60,000 bases of DNA. Source: Cryptomeria japonica. Its lineage: Eukaryota; Streptophyta; Pinopsida; Cupressales; Cupressaceae. The DNA lies in assembly GCF_030272615.1 (NCBI RefSeq), contig NC_081406.1, forward strand, positions 115,043,783 to 115,103,782, given 5' to 3'. Position 1 is the first letter of the stretch. The number at the start of each line of letters is the position of its first letter. Under the pieces are notes generated by a model. The model was not told where the DNA came from and did no database searches. It saw only the letters and a list, made by a program, of their open reading frames with translations. Positions 1-11,199 of the stretch are shown here, piece by piece. The position numbers were made by a program, and so were the translations under genes.

Positions 1-704
1 ATGATTTAAAATAGAAATTTAAATTCAATTTATATTTTAAATGTTCAATTTGAACTAGAGATAATTTAATGTTCATATGCATGTACCTAACTCAGATCAT
101 CTCCTCTACACAATGTATCCTGGGGGACATCAACAAAAGCTCCGCTATCAACAAGATCCTACAAGGTATTTAAAAAAGAGTTGCATGTGTCAATTATATG
201 CATGCATGTACATATATATATACAAATTAATTTAATTTTTAAATTAAAAATCTGAAACTTGTATTATTTTTTTTTTAATTTTAAATTTAAATCAACATTA
301 AATACCTGAAATGCAGACGATGTCTGCAGAAAACTAACAAGAGGGCTAGGATGATCATATGGCCCATCTGAATGTAAACTCATCCTGATGGTTGTGTCCA
401 CCTGTACAATAAAATTAATTAAATCTAGATATTAAATCAATTGTATATGTTTATTTATTTATTTAAAATATCATGTAAGTTTGATGAACAAAATTAATTA
501 AATCTCTAAATATATATATAAATTAAGATAGAGTGTCAACGTACTAAATCTCTCTGGTCATCTGCAACAATTGATGTTGGAGGAGCTGCACTCACCACAG
601 TGGTAGGTGGATAATCCGATGTGGAAGCCAGTGTCGTAGTGGCCCCAAACATGGGCTAGAGACATACATGTGTAAATAGTGAAGACATATAGATAGAGAT
701 ATCT
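1..704. other. AT-rich flank without a recognisable gene
   Basis: I see no coding sequence, RNA gene or complete element here. The stretch is AT-rich, with short TA-dinucleotide runs and homopolymers such as the T run near 270. It could hold introns or the 3' flank of the minus-strand coding relic that begins to the right, but no splice structure can be defended. Confidence 0.6.
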
Positions 705-1821
705 TCATAAATAAAAAATTAAATATATATAGTGCAAACTATATGTATGTATTGGATCTCCCCATACTTGTTTACCACATGAATCATGATCTATGGGATG
801 ATCATCGATACAAAGAAAATTGACATATGAACCAATATTATCATGATCAATGGATTCTCCCCATGCAGCTAAAGAGGATGGACCATGATGTGAACTCGAA
901 GCAAGGTCTGGACCATCACAAGGCCCATAACATAGTCGATGGCAACTCGTACAAAAATGAGGTGTTGATGTATGTGGAATGGCTATACTCATGTCATCAT
1001 CATCCTCACTAGTCTCAATGTGGCAATGGTCCAGCAAATTAGTTGTCTACTGACTAAGGCTACCAGTGAGTGTGGTCAATGAGTCCAATGTGGAGATAAC
1101 AAAATGCTGATGAATAGTCATAGGTATAATAGGCATAGGAGCCACAATGGCCTTGCAACGGGCAGGTTTGTTGGGGTCAATATGTGCCCCCAATCTATCC
1201 TTTGGCATACCACCACGAACACCCTGGAATGCTCTAATATCAAAATAATTGGGCTTTAAACCCAAAACAAACTCTGCATATAATTTTCTCAAGAAGTATA
1301 AAGGGCACTCTAAGTTGGCATGTGGTGGGGTGTCAAAATACCATCTTCCATCGATCCCAAATATTATTGGCCATGCCCTGATTTGTACACCACCCCATGG
1401 ATATGCGAGATTTGTTTGGTGGAATGGGTTCACCTGTGATGGGGTTTAAAAAATATGAAACAAAGTGATATTTGTCTATTCTTAAGCTCAAAATATCCCT
1501 GTAGGAGAGGCCATCAGAATAAAACTGACATCTCTCCTCTCTCCATGCTCTATGTGAATCGATCTCTGCATCTATAGACCTAATTGCATCAATAATGTTT
1601 TTCATCTTCGATGCAAAACGGTGCATGTGTGGGGATATATGTGGTACTCTAAGGTTCTCATTAACATTTCCCTGTATGAAAACAACATTCTCATCAATAA
1701 TGGCTTGAAATCGAGCCTCAACAAAATCAGGAGGTGGAGGATGATGATTGGGTGGGGGTGGAGGTGGAGGAGGGGATGGGGGTGGAGGTGGGGGTGGAGG
1801 TGGTGCACCATGGGCGGGGTC
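705..1821 (-). pseudogene. Unrecognised proline-rich protein relic, main part
   Basis: I do not recognise this protein. On the minus strand, from the right, there is a long proline run (about 1810-1740), a stretch of about 100 residues ending near 1430, and a second block (1433-1050) rich in aromatic residues. The second block is in another frame, entered at a CACAG|GTG junction near 1435 that could be a splice acceptor or a frameshift. A TAG at about 1047-1049 stands where CAG would keep the frame open. Beyond it the same frame runs to 705, with a Cys/His-rich segment, a short acidic run and a hydrophobic end. The likely start codon lies at 7903, on the far side of element A. It may be a host gene or an ORF of a DNA transposon; no catalytic motif is visible. 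Confidence 0.45.
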
Positions 1822-1826
1822 ATTTG

Positions 1827-2720
1827 TGTTGGGAAAAATGGTGTCTCAACCTTGCATTTATGCGAGGTTACTATTTATAGTAAGTTTTTATTTGAGCACG
1901 AAATGGTGTGAAACTCTCCCTGAAGCTTCTGGTTGGCTAGATAAGCATTCCGGTAAAGTTGCGTCGCAAGGTCACAGCTAGTTTTGAAGATATTAAAGTT
2001 TTCGTCTTGGAGGGGTGCAATAAAATGTTTAAACTTAATTTTGGGGACTTTAGAGGCTCCGAAATGCCCTGAAAAGTTTCTGTAACCGGCGAAGCGGGTT
2101 ACGAGGTGATAGAGCACTTCGCGAGCTTTCCGGCGCTTCAAACGGTTCGTCAATCGGACACCTGGTTCTCAAGTTATGGCCTCCGGAAGTTTGTACTCCT
2201 GAAATAGGAAAAATAATTTGTATCGAATACATAAATGAGCTGTAAAAGGGAGCGACACGTGTTGATGTGTGCTTTAACATGTCATAGGGCATCTAGAAGG
2301 GAGATAAGGTCGGCTACACCTTATTGGGTGGTTTTAGCCCATGGTTTTGTAATACCGTTTGACGGTTTCTTGTATTGTATCTCCTATTTATGAGGTGTGT
2401 GAGATAGAGGTTGTGTGTAAGAGTCTTATGGCTATTGAGTTGCCTCTGAATCTCTGATTAGTGGTACTCCTGCGAAGAGCTTGCTCTGCAAGTATTTTGT
2501 AATCTGTTTTTTATTGCTGAATAAAATATTGAGCTACTTTTGGAGGGTGGGGTTTTTCTCCAGAAAGGGTTTTCCCCACGTAAATCATTGTGTTGTGGTA
2601 TGATTGCTATTATATCTATTTCTATTTTCTGTAACTGTTGTAATGATCTGAAAAAGTTTTGCATTACCCTCCTCTCAAGGTTAGTGTAGGAAGTTGTTTC
2701 CGCTACTTAACTTCCTTACA
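1827..2720 (+). repeat. 5' LTR of element A
   Basis: This 894-bp repeat begins TGTTGGGAAAAATGG and ends CTTCCTTACA. It matches 6948-7841 end to end. It contains the conserved GGGTTTTTC...GGGTTTTCCCC module at about 2547-2582 that recurs in other LTRs of this window. Confidence 0.95.
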
Positions 2721-2722
2721 AG

Positions 2723-2734
2723 TGGTATCAGAGC
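2723..2734 (+). other. Primer-binding site of element A
   Basis: TGGTATCAGAGC is the plant initiator-methionine tRNA complement used by most plant copia elements. It lies two bases after the 5' LTR terminus, the expected position. Confidence 0.9.
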
Positions 2735-2844
2735 TTGATCACCTTTGGTTTCAATTGTGGGTAGTTGGGTTTTTTGAACTAATACAGATTTGAGTGGGAG
2801 CTTGTGCAGAAGACACTTTTTGATCTTGTTGCAGGAATATTCAG

Positions 2845-5800
2845 ATGGCGAGTTCGTCAGGGAGAATAGAGGTGGAGAAATTTAATGGAAGTAATTTTGA
2901 GATGTGGAAGCTGAAGATGGAAGATCTGCTAATAGATCGAGATCTTTGGGATGCTATTGATGCGAATGTCCAAAGGCCCTCAGATCCTACTACGGCAGCT
3001 CAGTATGATGTTATGGACCGAAAAGCCAAGGGTCTAATTAGACTGTGCCTGGCAGACTCTGTTCTAATCAATGTCCATGAAGAAAAATCTGCAAAGAAGC
3101 TATGGACTAAGCTTGGTGAGATGTATCAAGTGAAATCTTTATTAAATCAAATTTTCTTAAGAAAGAAATTGTATTCCTTGAAGATGGAAGAGGGTGGACG
3201 AATTGCAGACCACCTAGAAGCATTCAATATGATTGTGGCTCAATTAGTATCTGTCGGTGTTAAGATGGACGAGGACGAGAAATGTTAGATCTTGCTTTGT
3301 TCTTTGCCTGATTCGTAGGATTCTCTTGTTATGGCTATCGGTAGTACTTCTGTTGTTTTAAAATCTAAAGACGTGGTGGGTGCCCTACTCGGTGAAGAGA
3401 TGCGAAGGAAGGTATCCATCAGTTCAAAGGAAGCCCTAACCGTTCGTGGAAGACCTAAGGAGAAAGGCAAGAAGAATGAGAAGCGCGGCAAGTCCAAATC
3501 CAAAGGGAGATCGAAATCTCCTAGAAAGTCCAAAGTCATTTGCTGGAATTGCGGTAAACCGGGTCACATCCGTAAGGACTACAAAGAAGAAAAGAAGAAG
3601 AAGAAAAAGAAAAGGTTCGATTCTGATTCTGAGTCCGATAAGGAAGATGGCGATGCATTTATTGTGGCTTTGGTGACTCATGCAGGTAATGATGCCTGGC
3701 TAATTGACTCAGGTGCATCTTTTCATATGACTTCCAATAGAGATTGGTTTTCTGAATATGAAGGATTTAATGGAGGTAAGGTGTACTTGGGTGATGATTC
3801 ACATTTAGACATTGTTGGTCGAGGTAAAGTTAGAATCAGGTTTTCTGATGGTAGAATAAAAAGGATTAATGGTGTGTTGCATATCCCTGGATTAAAACGA
3901 AACCTGTTATCTGTGAGCAAACTAATAGATGCAGGTGTGCAGGTAGTCTTTTCTGAAACAGGATGTAAGATGATTAAGGGTGCTATGGTAGTTGCTAGAG
4001 GTGTCAGGTTTGGCACTTTGTATAAGCTTGAAGCATACACTATTGAGTGTAATAGCACTTCTGTAAAAAGTAAATCTGTGGATACCTCACTGGAAGATTT
4101 GAAGGTTTCACCTTCAGCAGATGGAAATGGTTTTTGGGTACCTAAGGGTGCACTTTCATCTGAAGCAAAGTTACCTACAGAGAAGACTATGTTATGGCAC
4201 CAGAGACTTGGCCACATTGGAGAAAAGGGTCTAAGGACCTTGAAAAATAAAAACCTTGTTGAAGGTTTGAATGATTGTAATCTTGACTTTGATTTCTGTG
4301 AGCATTGCATTTATGGAAAACAAAACCGCGTTCAGTTTTACTCGAGTTCTCATAAAACTTGTGGTGTTTTGGACCTTATCCATTCTGATGTGTTTGGTCC
4401 AGTAGATGTCTCTTCGATTGGAAAATCCACATATTATGTTTCATTTATTGATGATTTTAGTAGAAGGACATGGGTTTATTTTCTAAAGAGTAAATCTAAA
4501 GTTTTTAGTCATTTTAAAGAATTTAAAGCAATGGTTGAGTTGCAGACTGGAAAGAAAATAAAATGTTTGAGAACTGATAATGGCGGTGAGTTTTGCTCTA
4601 ATGATTTTGATAGATTCTGTAAAGACTGTGGAATTAACAGGCAGAAGACAACTCCGTATTCTCCACAGCAGAATGGAGTTGCAGAAAGAATGAACAGGAC
4701 ACTGATGGAAAAGGCTAGGAGTATGTTGAGTGGTGCTGGTCTTGAACAAAAGTTTTGGGCTGAAGCTATTGCCACTGCTTGCTACCTGATTAACAGGTCT
4801 CCTACATCAGCTCTTGTTGATAAAACGCCTATGGAAGCATGGTCAGGTCACAAGCCTTCATTGAGACATCTTAGAGTTTTTGGTTGCGAGGCATATGCAC
4901 ATGTGCCAAAGGAGAAGCGAACAAAGTTGGAGAACAAGGCTGTGAAATGTATCTTCATCGGGTATAGTTATGGTGTGAAAGGATACAAGCTTTGGGACCC
5001 TGTTGCACAAAAGGTAATTCATAGTAGAAGTGTTATTTTTAGAGAAATTAAGTCTCCTTCTATTACATTGCAGCCAGAACAGACTAAAAAAGAAGATGTG
5101 ATTCAACTTCCTTCTACACCTGAAAGAGTTGAATCAAGACCCCTAGATAGGCAAGAATTTGAGGAGAGCTCGTCTAGCTCTGAATCTTCAGAAGAGGAGG
5201 AAGATCCTCCAACTCAGCTTGTTCGAAGGTCTACAAGACATAGACAACCACCTGAAAGGTATTCACCTGATGATTGGAGATGTATTTTTGCTCTGAATAC
5301 TAGTGTGGATGAACCGAAATCTGTAGAAGAGGCATTAGGTATGAATGATGCAGAATCCTGGAAGATTGCTATGGAGGAAGAAATGGCAGCTTTGAAAAAG
5401 AATGATACATGGGATCTTGTACCATTGCCTAAAGGACGAAAACCTGTTGGTTGTAAATGGGTGTTCAAGAAAAAGATTGGTTCAGATGGAAGCATTGAAA
5501 AGTATAAAGCAAGGTTAGTTGCAAAAGGCTACTCTCAGGTTGAGGGTGTTGATTATGGTGAGATATTTTCTCCTGTTGCAAAAATGACGTCCATTAGATT
5601 TTTGCTTTCTATTGCTACTTCTTATGATTTAGAGGTTGAGCAAATGGATGTGAAAACTGCTTTCCTTCATGGTGATTTGGAGGAAGATATTTATATGACA
5701 CAGCCGGAGCACTATGTGGTGAAAGGAAAAAGTAATTTGGTTTGTAAATTGAAGAAATCTTTGTATGGCCTCAAACAAAGTCCTAGGATGTGGTACCAGA

Positions 5801-6891
5801 AATTTGATACATATGTGTTGAGTTTGGGATTTGAACGTTCTAAATCAGATCACTGTGTTTATTATAAATCTGATGGTGATCTTTTCTTATTCATTGCATT
5901 GTATGTTGATGATATGTTATTCATTGGTAAAGGGAAAGGTATGATTTCAGAACTGAAGTCTCAGCTCGCTGCTAAATTTGAAATGAAAGATCTTGGTGCA
6001 GCAAAGCACATTCTTGGGATGGAAATTAGAAGAGATAGGGCAAACAGAAAGCTATGGCTAGGCTAGAGTAAGTATGTGAATTCAGTGTTACAGAGGTTCA
6101 ACATGCAAAATTGTAGACCATTGAGTGTTCCTTTTACAGTTGGAACGAAACTATCTTTTTCAGATTGTCCTACATCCCCATTGGAGATGGAAGACATGAG
6201 CAGAGTGCCTTACCAAAGTGCGGTTGGAAGCTTGATGTATGCTATGGTCTGTACTAGACCAGACATTGCCCAAGCAGTGGGAGTACTTTCTAGATATATG
6301 TCTAATCCTGGTAGAGTTCATTGGGATGTAGTCAAAAGAGTCTTCAGATATTTGAAGGGTACTTCAGAGTATTCTTTGTGTTATCATGGTAATTCAGTTG
6401 GAGACATGACTTCCCTTGATATCCATGGTTATGTGGATTCAGATTGGGCAGGTGATATTGATAGCAGAAGATCCACCAGTGCTTATGTGCTTACTTTGTT
6501 TGGTGGTGCAATTAGTTGGATGAGTAAGCGACAGGCTGTGGTTGCTTTATCCACTACTGAAGCAGAGTATATGGCAGCTACTCATGCTTGTAAAGAGGCC
6601 ATTTGGCTTAAGAGACTGTGTTCGGATATTGGAATAAAACAAGGTACAGTGACAGTTTACTGTGACAGTCAGAGTGCAATTAGCCTAGCTAAGAACCCGA
6701 CATTTCATGCCCGGACCAAACATATTGATGTTCAGTATCATTTTGTTAGAGATATGGTCGAAGATGGTAGGGTGAAGCTGGTTAAGGTGGACACTTTGAT
6801 GAATGTTGCAGATGCTTTAACTAAGGCTGTGAGCACAGAGAAGTTCAGATGGTGTTCAGAGTCTATGGGCCTTATGGCCCCTAGCAATTGA
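2845..6891 (+). pseudogene. Element A gag-pol polyprotein with three amber stops
   Basis: A single frame of about 1350 codons runs from the ATG at 2845 to TGA at 6889-6891. GAG occupies the first part. The zinc knuckle (3541-3582) is CWNCGKPGHIRKDY, with its last Cys replaced by Tyr. The protease motif DSGASFHM is near 3706-3729. Integrase follows, with its HHCC finger (about 4198-4311) and DDE residues, including DNGGEF and PQQNGVAER. Reverse transcriptase has YVDDM at 5902-5916. RNase H has DSDWAGD, STTEAEYMA and ARTKHIDVQYH. The frame is broken only by TAG at 3286-3288, 3316-3318 and 6064-6066; no frameshift is needed. Conserved copia wording expects Trp at the second site and Gln at the third. 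The product would form the particle, copy the RNA and integrate the cDNA. Confidence 0.92.
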
Positions 6892-6947
6892 TTCATTGTG
6901 TTGACATTCCCTTCCGCTCATGCAAGGTGTTCGACAAGTGGGAGATT

Positions 6948-7841
6948 TGTTGGGAAAAATGGTGTCTCAACCTTGCATTTATGCGAGGTTACTATTTATA
7001 GTAAGTTTTTATTTGAGCACGAAATGGTGCGAAACTCTCCCTGAAGCTTCTGGTTGGCTAGATAAGCATTCCGGTAAAGTTGTGTCGCAAGGTCACAGCT
7101 AGTTTTGAAGATATTAAAGTTTTCATCTTGGAGGGGTGCAATAAAATGTTTAAACTTAATTTTGGGGACTTTAGAGGCTCCGAAATGCCCTGAAAAGTTG
7201 CTGTAACCGGCGAAGCAAGTTACGAGGTGCTAGAGCACTTCGCGAGCTTTCCGGCGCTTCAAACGGTTCGTCAATCGGACACCCGGTTCTCAAGTTATGG
7301 CCTCCAGAAGTTTGTACTCCTGAAATAGGAAAAATAATTTGTATCGAATACATAAATGAGCTGTCAAAGGGAGCGACACGTGTTGATGTGTGCTTTAACA
7401 TGTCATAGGGCATCTAGAAGGGAGATAAGGTCGGCTACACCTTATTGGGTGGTTTTAGCCCATGGTTTTGTAATACCGTTTGACGGTTTCTTGTATTGTA
7501 TCTCCTATTTATGAGGTGTGTGAGATAGAGGTTGTGTGTAAGAGTCTTATGGCTATTGAGTTGCCTCTGAATCTCTGATTAGTGGTACTCCTGCGAAGAG
7601 CTTGCTCTGCAAGTATTTTGTAATCTGTTTTTGATTGCTGAATAAAATATTGAGCTGCTTTTGGAGGGTGGGGTTTTTCTCCCGAAAGGGTTTTCCCCAC
7701 GTAAATCATTGTGTTGTGGTATGATTGCTATTATATCTATTTCTATTTTCTGTAACTGTTGTAATGATCTGAAAAAGTTTTGCATTACCCTCCTCTCAAG
7801 GTTAGTGTAGGAAGTTGTTTCCGCTACTTAACTTCCTTACA
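6948..7841 (+). repeat. 3' LTR of element A
   Basis: This is the second 894-bp copy, with the same termini as the 5' LTR. It follows a purine-rich AAGTGGGAGATT tract at about 6936-6947, the presumed plus-strand primer. Differences from the 5' copy are scattered single bases. Confidence 0.95.
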
Positions 7842-7903
7842 ATTTGGCGGGGGGGTTGAGGCCCTATTGCATTAAGAAAATATTTTATATCAAACTCATC
7901 CAT
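7842..7903 (-). pseudogene. N-terminal piece of the split proline-rich relic
   Basis: A minus-strand ATG at 7903-7901 opens about 20 codons that run left to the edge of element A. Removing A and one ATTTG copy joins this piece to the proline run at 1821. The frames differ by one base, and the simplest explanation is one C lost from the C7 run (G7 on the plus strand near 7848-7854). A methionine start followed by an aromatic/acidic leader makes this a reasonable amino terminus. Confidence 0.4.
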
Positions 7904-8160
7904 GTGATGATGTGTATGTAATCTGAGCTCTACATATATATATGTACATATATTTAATTACAAATCAAATAATTTAAAATCTAACTTTTGAAACTAAAAC
8001 ATGTCCAATCTACATATATATATACAAGTTCTATAGACAGATAAATGATAAATTTTTTACATATATATGTATGTGTACATGAAATCAAGAACATGTGTTT
8101 TTACATATATGATCATGTATGAGAATTTAAAATTTGACATCTATGAAATTTTTTGTAATT
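7904..8160. other. AT-rich spacer
   Basis: This short stretch is AT-rich, with TATATA runs and no visible gene. It lies upstream of the minus-strand ATG at 7903 and might contain the promoter of that relic, but no element stands out. Confidence 0.4.
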
Positions 8161-9196
8161 AATCATTGTAACACACATGACTTAAGGGGATTGGCCTAAC
8201 TAGGACATGTGGCTTAAGGGGATAGGCCTAAATAGGTCATAATTAATTTTAGCATCTACAAATTTTGTAATTAATCATTTAAGACACATGACTTAAAGGG
8301 ATTGGCCTAACTAGAACAAGTGGCTTAAGGGGATATGCCTAATTAGGATGTATGTGGCTTAAAGGGATAGGCCTTATTAAGATGTATGTGGCTTAAGGGG
8401 AAGAAACTTTGAATAGGAGACACATATGGCTTAAGGGGTATGGTCATAATAATATACATGTTAAAAGGGGTACATGGTCGTAATTAGTTAATTTCATGTG
8501 TACTTAGAATAGGAATTTCAAATTTAGCATCTACAAATTTTGTAATTAATCATTTAAGACATGTCTTAAAGGGATTGGCCTAATTAGGATGTATGTGGCT
8601 TAAGGGGATAGGCCTAAATTATAGGATGTACGTGCATTTCCTAATTACATGTGTCTTAAGGGGACATGGTTGTAATTAAATTTAATTTGATCATAATTAC
8701 TTAATAAATCATATATAGTTAATAGGACCTATTACATGCTATTTAATATATGTCATTTAATAATATATATTGTTAATAGGTCTTAGTATGTTAAAAGGGG
8801 TATTGTCGTGACTCGTAATAGTATCTTAAGAGGCTTGTATGGCCAGTAATTAGTAATTAGTTAATAGGAATTTAAAATTTAGCATCTACAAATTTTGTAA
8901 TTAATCATTTAAGACACATGACTTAAAGGGATTGGCCTAATTAGGATGTATGCACACTTAAGATGATAGGCCTAATTAGGATGTATGTGGCTTAAGGGGA
9001 TAGGCCTAGACTATAGGATGTATGTGGCTTAAGGGGAAGAAGAACTACTTTAAATATAGGACACACATGTGGCTTAAGGAGATCATTTTAAATAAATAAT
9101 TACGACTGGGATCCCCTTAAGACACGTGCATGTCCTAATTACATGTGTCTTAAAAGCGGACTTGGTCTTAATTTTATTAAATTTGATTGTAATTAC
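8161..9196. repeat. Degenerate CTTAAGGGG tandem repeats, left block
   Basis: Variants of a unit of about 35-40 bp recur many times, with the core GGCTTAAGGGGATAGGCCTAA, often preceded by TTAGGATGTATGT. A second motif, AGCATCTACAAATTTTGTAATTAATCATTTAAGACA, is repeated near 8251, 8520 and 8880. The units are diverged and unequal in length, so this looks like an old local amplification rather than a young satellite. No coding sequence is present. Confidence 0.75.
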
Positions 9197-9214
9197 TTAA
9201 TTTCATATATAGTT

Positions 9215-9755
9215 TTTGATTAATGAAAAAGCAGGTTTTGAAGGGGCCCCGAAATTCTTTACAAGCAAGACTTAAACAACAAAGCCACAAGAAATAGAGA
9301 GGAACAGAACCAAAGAGAAAAAACCAGTAGAAAACCAAAGAAAACCCACAAAAGCCCTGAAAAGCCAGCAGGCCATCCAGGAATCAGATTTTTTCCAGGG
9401 CTTTAGCCAGGGTGCTGCTAATTTCTTGCAGCTCTTTGATGTTGTCTTTGAAGTTGGGAGGGTCCTTAGCAGCAGCAGCCACAACTTTCTTGATACTGGC
9501 CCTGGTTCTCTTCGCAGTCCCGCCCACTAGGGTAGCATCACCACTTCCAGTCTGGATGGTCTCCTCCTCTAGGTCAAGATCCACAACCGGTTTAGGAGTA
9601 TGGTCAAAGACCTTGGCGATGTCCTCCAAGTTTTTGGTGACAGCAGAGAGGAGACTTGGGATAACTCCCATCAGATTTTTCATCGCTTCTTTTCCCTCTC
9701 CCAGCGATTTTACCTTGTTCTCCATTTCTTGCTTCCAATTAATATGCTCTCTATT
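9215..9755 (-). mobile_element. Short LINE-like (non-LTR) retroposed insertion
   Basis: A 541-bp segment interrupts the repeat block and is flanked by identical 18-bp copies of TTAATTTCATATATAGTT (9197-9214 and 9756-9773). A duplication of this length points to target-primed reverse transcription rather than LTR integration. The segment is more GC-rich than its surroundings. On the minus strand it carries an ORF and then a non-coding tail, ending in CGGGGCCCCTTCAAAACC and a T-rich, AATCAAA-like end. The short A-rich terminus and the absence of a reverse transcriptase suggest a truncated or internally deleted LINE copy. Class assignment is inference; the target duplication is seen directly. 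Confidence 0.7.
9384..9725 (-). CDS. Small ORF of the LINE-like insertion, function unknown
   Basis: The ORF of about 113 codons starts at the ATG at 9725 and stays open to 9384. It encodes a hydrophilic, Lys/Glu-rich helix-forming protein: a basic N-terminus, an acidic DLDLEEE patch, a basic TKRTRASIKK-like patch and a possible coiled coil at the C-terminus. It has no membrane segment and no reverse transcriptase or endonuclease motif. It lies wholly inside the retroposed segment, so it probably belongs to the element, perhaps as an ORF1 (nucleic-acid-binding) remnant. I do not recognise the family. Confidence 0.4.
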   Translation of the reverse strand: MENKVKSLGEGKEAMKNLMGVIPSLLSAVTKNLEDIAKVFDHTPKPVVDLDLEEETIQTGSGDATLVGGTAKRTRASIKKVVAAAAKDPPNFKDNIKELQEISSTLAKALEKI

Positions 9756-9773
9756 TTAATTTCATATATAGTT

Positions 9774-11180
9774 AATAGGACCTATTATGCTATTTAATAT
9801 ATGGTATTTAATAATACATATAGTTAATAGGTCCTAGTATGTTAAAAGGGGTATTGTCGTAATAGTATGTTTTAAGAGGGGTATAGTCGTAATTAGTTAA
9901 TTTCCTGTACTTAGAATAGGAATTTTTAATTTAACATCTACAAATTTTGTAATTAATCATTTAAGACACATGACTTAAGGGGATGGACATATGTACACAA
10001 TATATGAGATGTTATGTGGTCATGTTGGGTCATAAAGGGGTACATGTTGTGTACATAAATGTTAAGAAGGTTGCATTGTGTCCTAAGGGAATGTTAAAAA
10101 GGTGGCATTGTGTCCTAAGGGACTAGATGCATGTGTTTAAACTAGATATATATGTCTTAAGGGGATGCAAGCCTAATTGGGACATGTGGCACTTGAAAGG
10201 GGATCAAAATATTTATTAGGACATGTGGCTTAAAAGGGGAATGATACATATCTTAAGGGGACACGCATACATGTTCTAATGTACATGCATGACCCCTTAG
10301 GAGCACATAATATGACCCCTTAGGACACCATGTGATCCTACGGGGTCATACATGTACATGGTCCTAGAAAGGGTTGAATGCATGAGTTAGAGCACGTGCA
10401 TGTGTGTGACAGGCCTTTAGGACCACATTGTGTTCTAAGGGGTCATATGTGATCCTAAGGGGTCACACATGTGTTCTAACACATGTGTGGCCCCTTAGGA
10501 CCACCTATGAGCCCTTTTAACATCCTATACTTAGTGTATATAATATACCCCAACTAATAGGATGGTAAAAGGGGTCATTTGTGGTCCTAAGGGGTCACAC
10601 AAGCATTCTAACACATGCATGACCCCTTAGGACCACATTATGACCCCTTAGAACACAATGTGGTCCTAGTAAAGGCCCGTCACACACATGGACGCATTCT
10701 AACTCATGGTATAATGTGGACATGGCTCAAACTAAATTATAGGACACATGTGGCTTAAAAGGGGAATGAATTTGAAAATAGGAGATGGCTTAAGGGGACT
10801 CATGGTATAATATGGACATGGCTTAAAAGGGGATGTAGGCCTAATTGGGACATGTGGCAAGAAAGGGGATCGAACTAAATTGTAGTCCACATACACGACT
10901 TAAAAGGGGAATATTTTAAAGTAGGAGATGGCTTAAGGGGATACGCGCATGTGTTCTACAATGTACATGTGTGACCTCTTAGGACCACATATGACCCCTT
11001 AGGGTCAACTATGTGATCCTATGAGTCATATTACACATATACATGGTCATAGAAGGGGTTGAACGCATGAGTTAGTTCACGCGTGCATGTGTGACGAGCC
11101 TTTAGGACCACATTGTGTTCTAAGGGACCATCATATATGTGATCCTAAGGGATCTCACGCATGTGTTAGAACACATGCAT
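9774..11180. repeat. CTTAAGGGG / CCTAAGGGGTCA repeats with hairpins
   Basis: The repeat field continues on the right of the LINE-like insertion. From about 10000 on, the dominant motifs are CCTAAGGGGTCA and its complement TGACCCCTTAGG, often as facing pairs around CATGTGTTCTAACACATG. The result is a series of imperfect palindromes. The spacing of their centres (near 10278, 10476, 10608, 10956 and 11169) is irregular. No coding sequence is visible. Confidence 0.75.
10453..10500. repeat. 23-bp-arm palindrome
   Basis: The left arm (10453-10475) and right arm (10478-10500) are complementary over 23 bases with one mismatch, which becomes a G-T wobble in RNA. A 2-base centre (CT) separates them. 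The arms begin TCCTAAGGGGTCACACATG and end GCCCCTTAGGA. It is the most perfect of several related hairpins in the block. Confidence 0.85.
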
Positions 11181-11199
11181 GACCCATTAGGACCACATG

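Larger units (their letters stand above)
1827..7841 (+). mobile_element. Element A: full-length Ty1/copia LTR retrotransposon
   Basis: The element is 6015 bp, flanked by a perfect 5-bp duplication ATTTG (1822-1826 and 7842-7846). It has two LTRs of 894 bp with TGTTGGG...CCTTACA ends, a primer-binding site directly after the left LTR, and a purine tract before the right LTR. Domain order is GAG, zinc knuckle, protease, integrase, reverse transcriptase, RNase H, which is the copia order; motif wording is close to the Tnt1/Tork type. By eye the LTRs differ at about 13 positions, so the insertion is fairly recent. Three in-frame TAG codons make this copy non-autonomous as it stands. Confidence 0.95.

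Noticed and set aside
1740-1810. Gly-rich plus-strand frame (a possible glycine-rich protein)
   Set aside because: It is the complement of the proline run of the minus-strand relic and continues into the LTR of element A without any motif.
3723-4310. 195-codon minus-strand frame opposite element A gag-pol
   Set aside because: It is a shadow of the integrase/protease coding strand; the plus-strand frame carries all the conserved motifs.
2845-6891. Possible recoding of TAG as sense, because all three breaks of element A are amber
   Set aside because: Plant nuclei use the standard code, TAA and TGA breaks also occur in B, D, E and F, and each TAG tested matches a CAG or TGG position. Deamination explains it better.
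8161-11180. CRISPR-like array of repeats
   Set aside because: Repeat units vary in length and sequence, there are no uniform spacers or cas genes, and the context is a plant genome.
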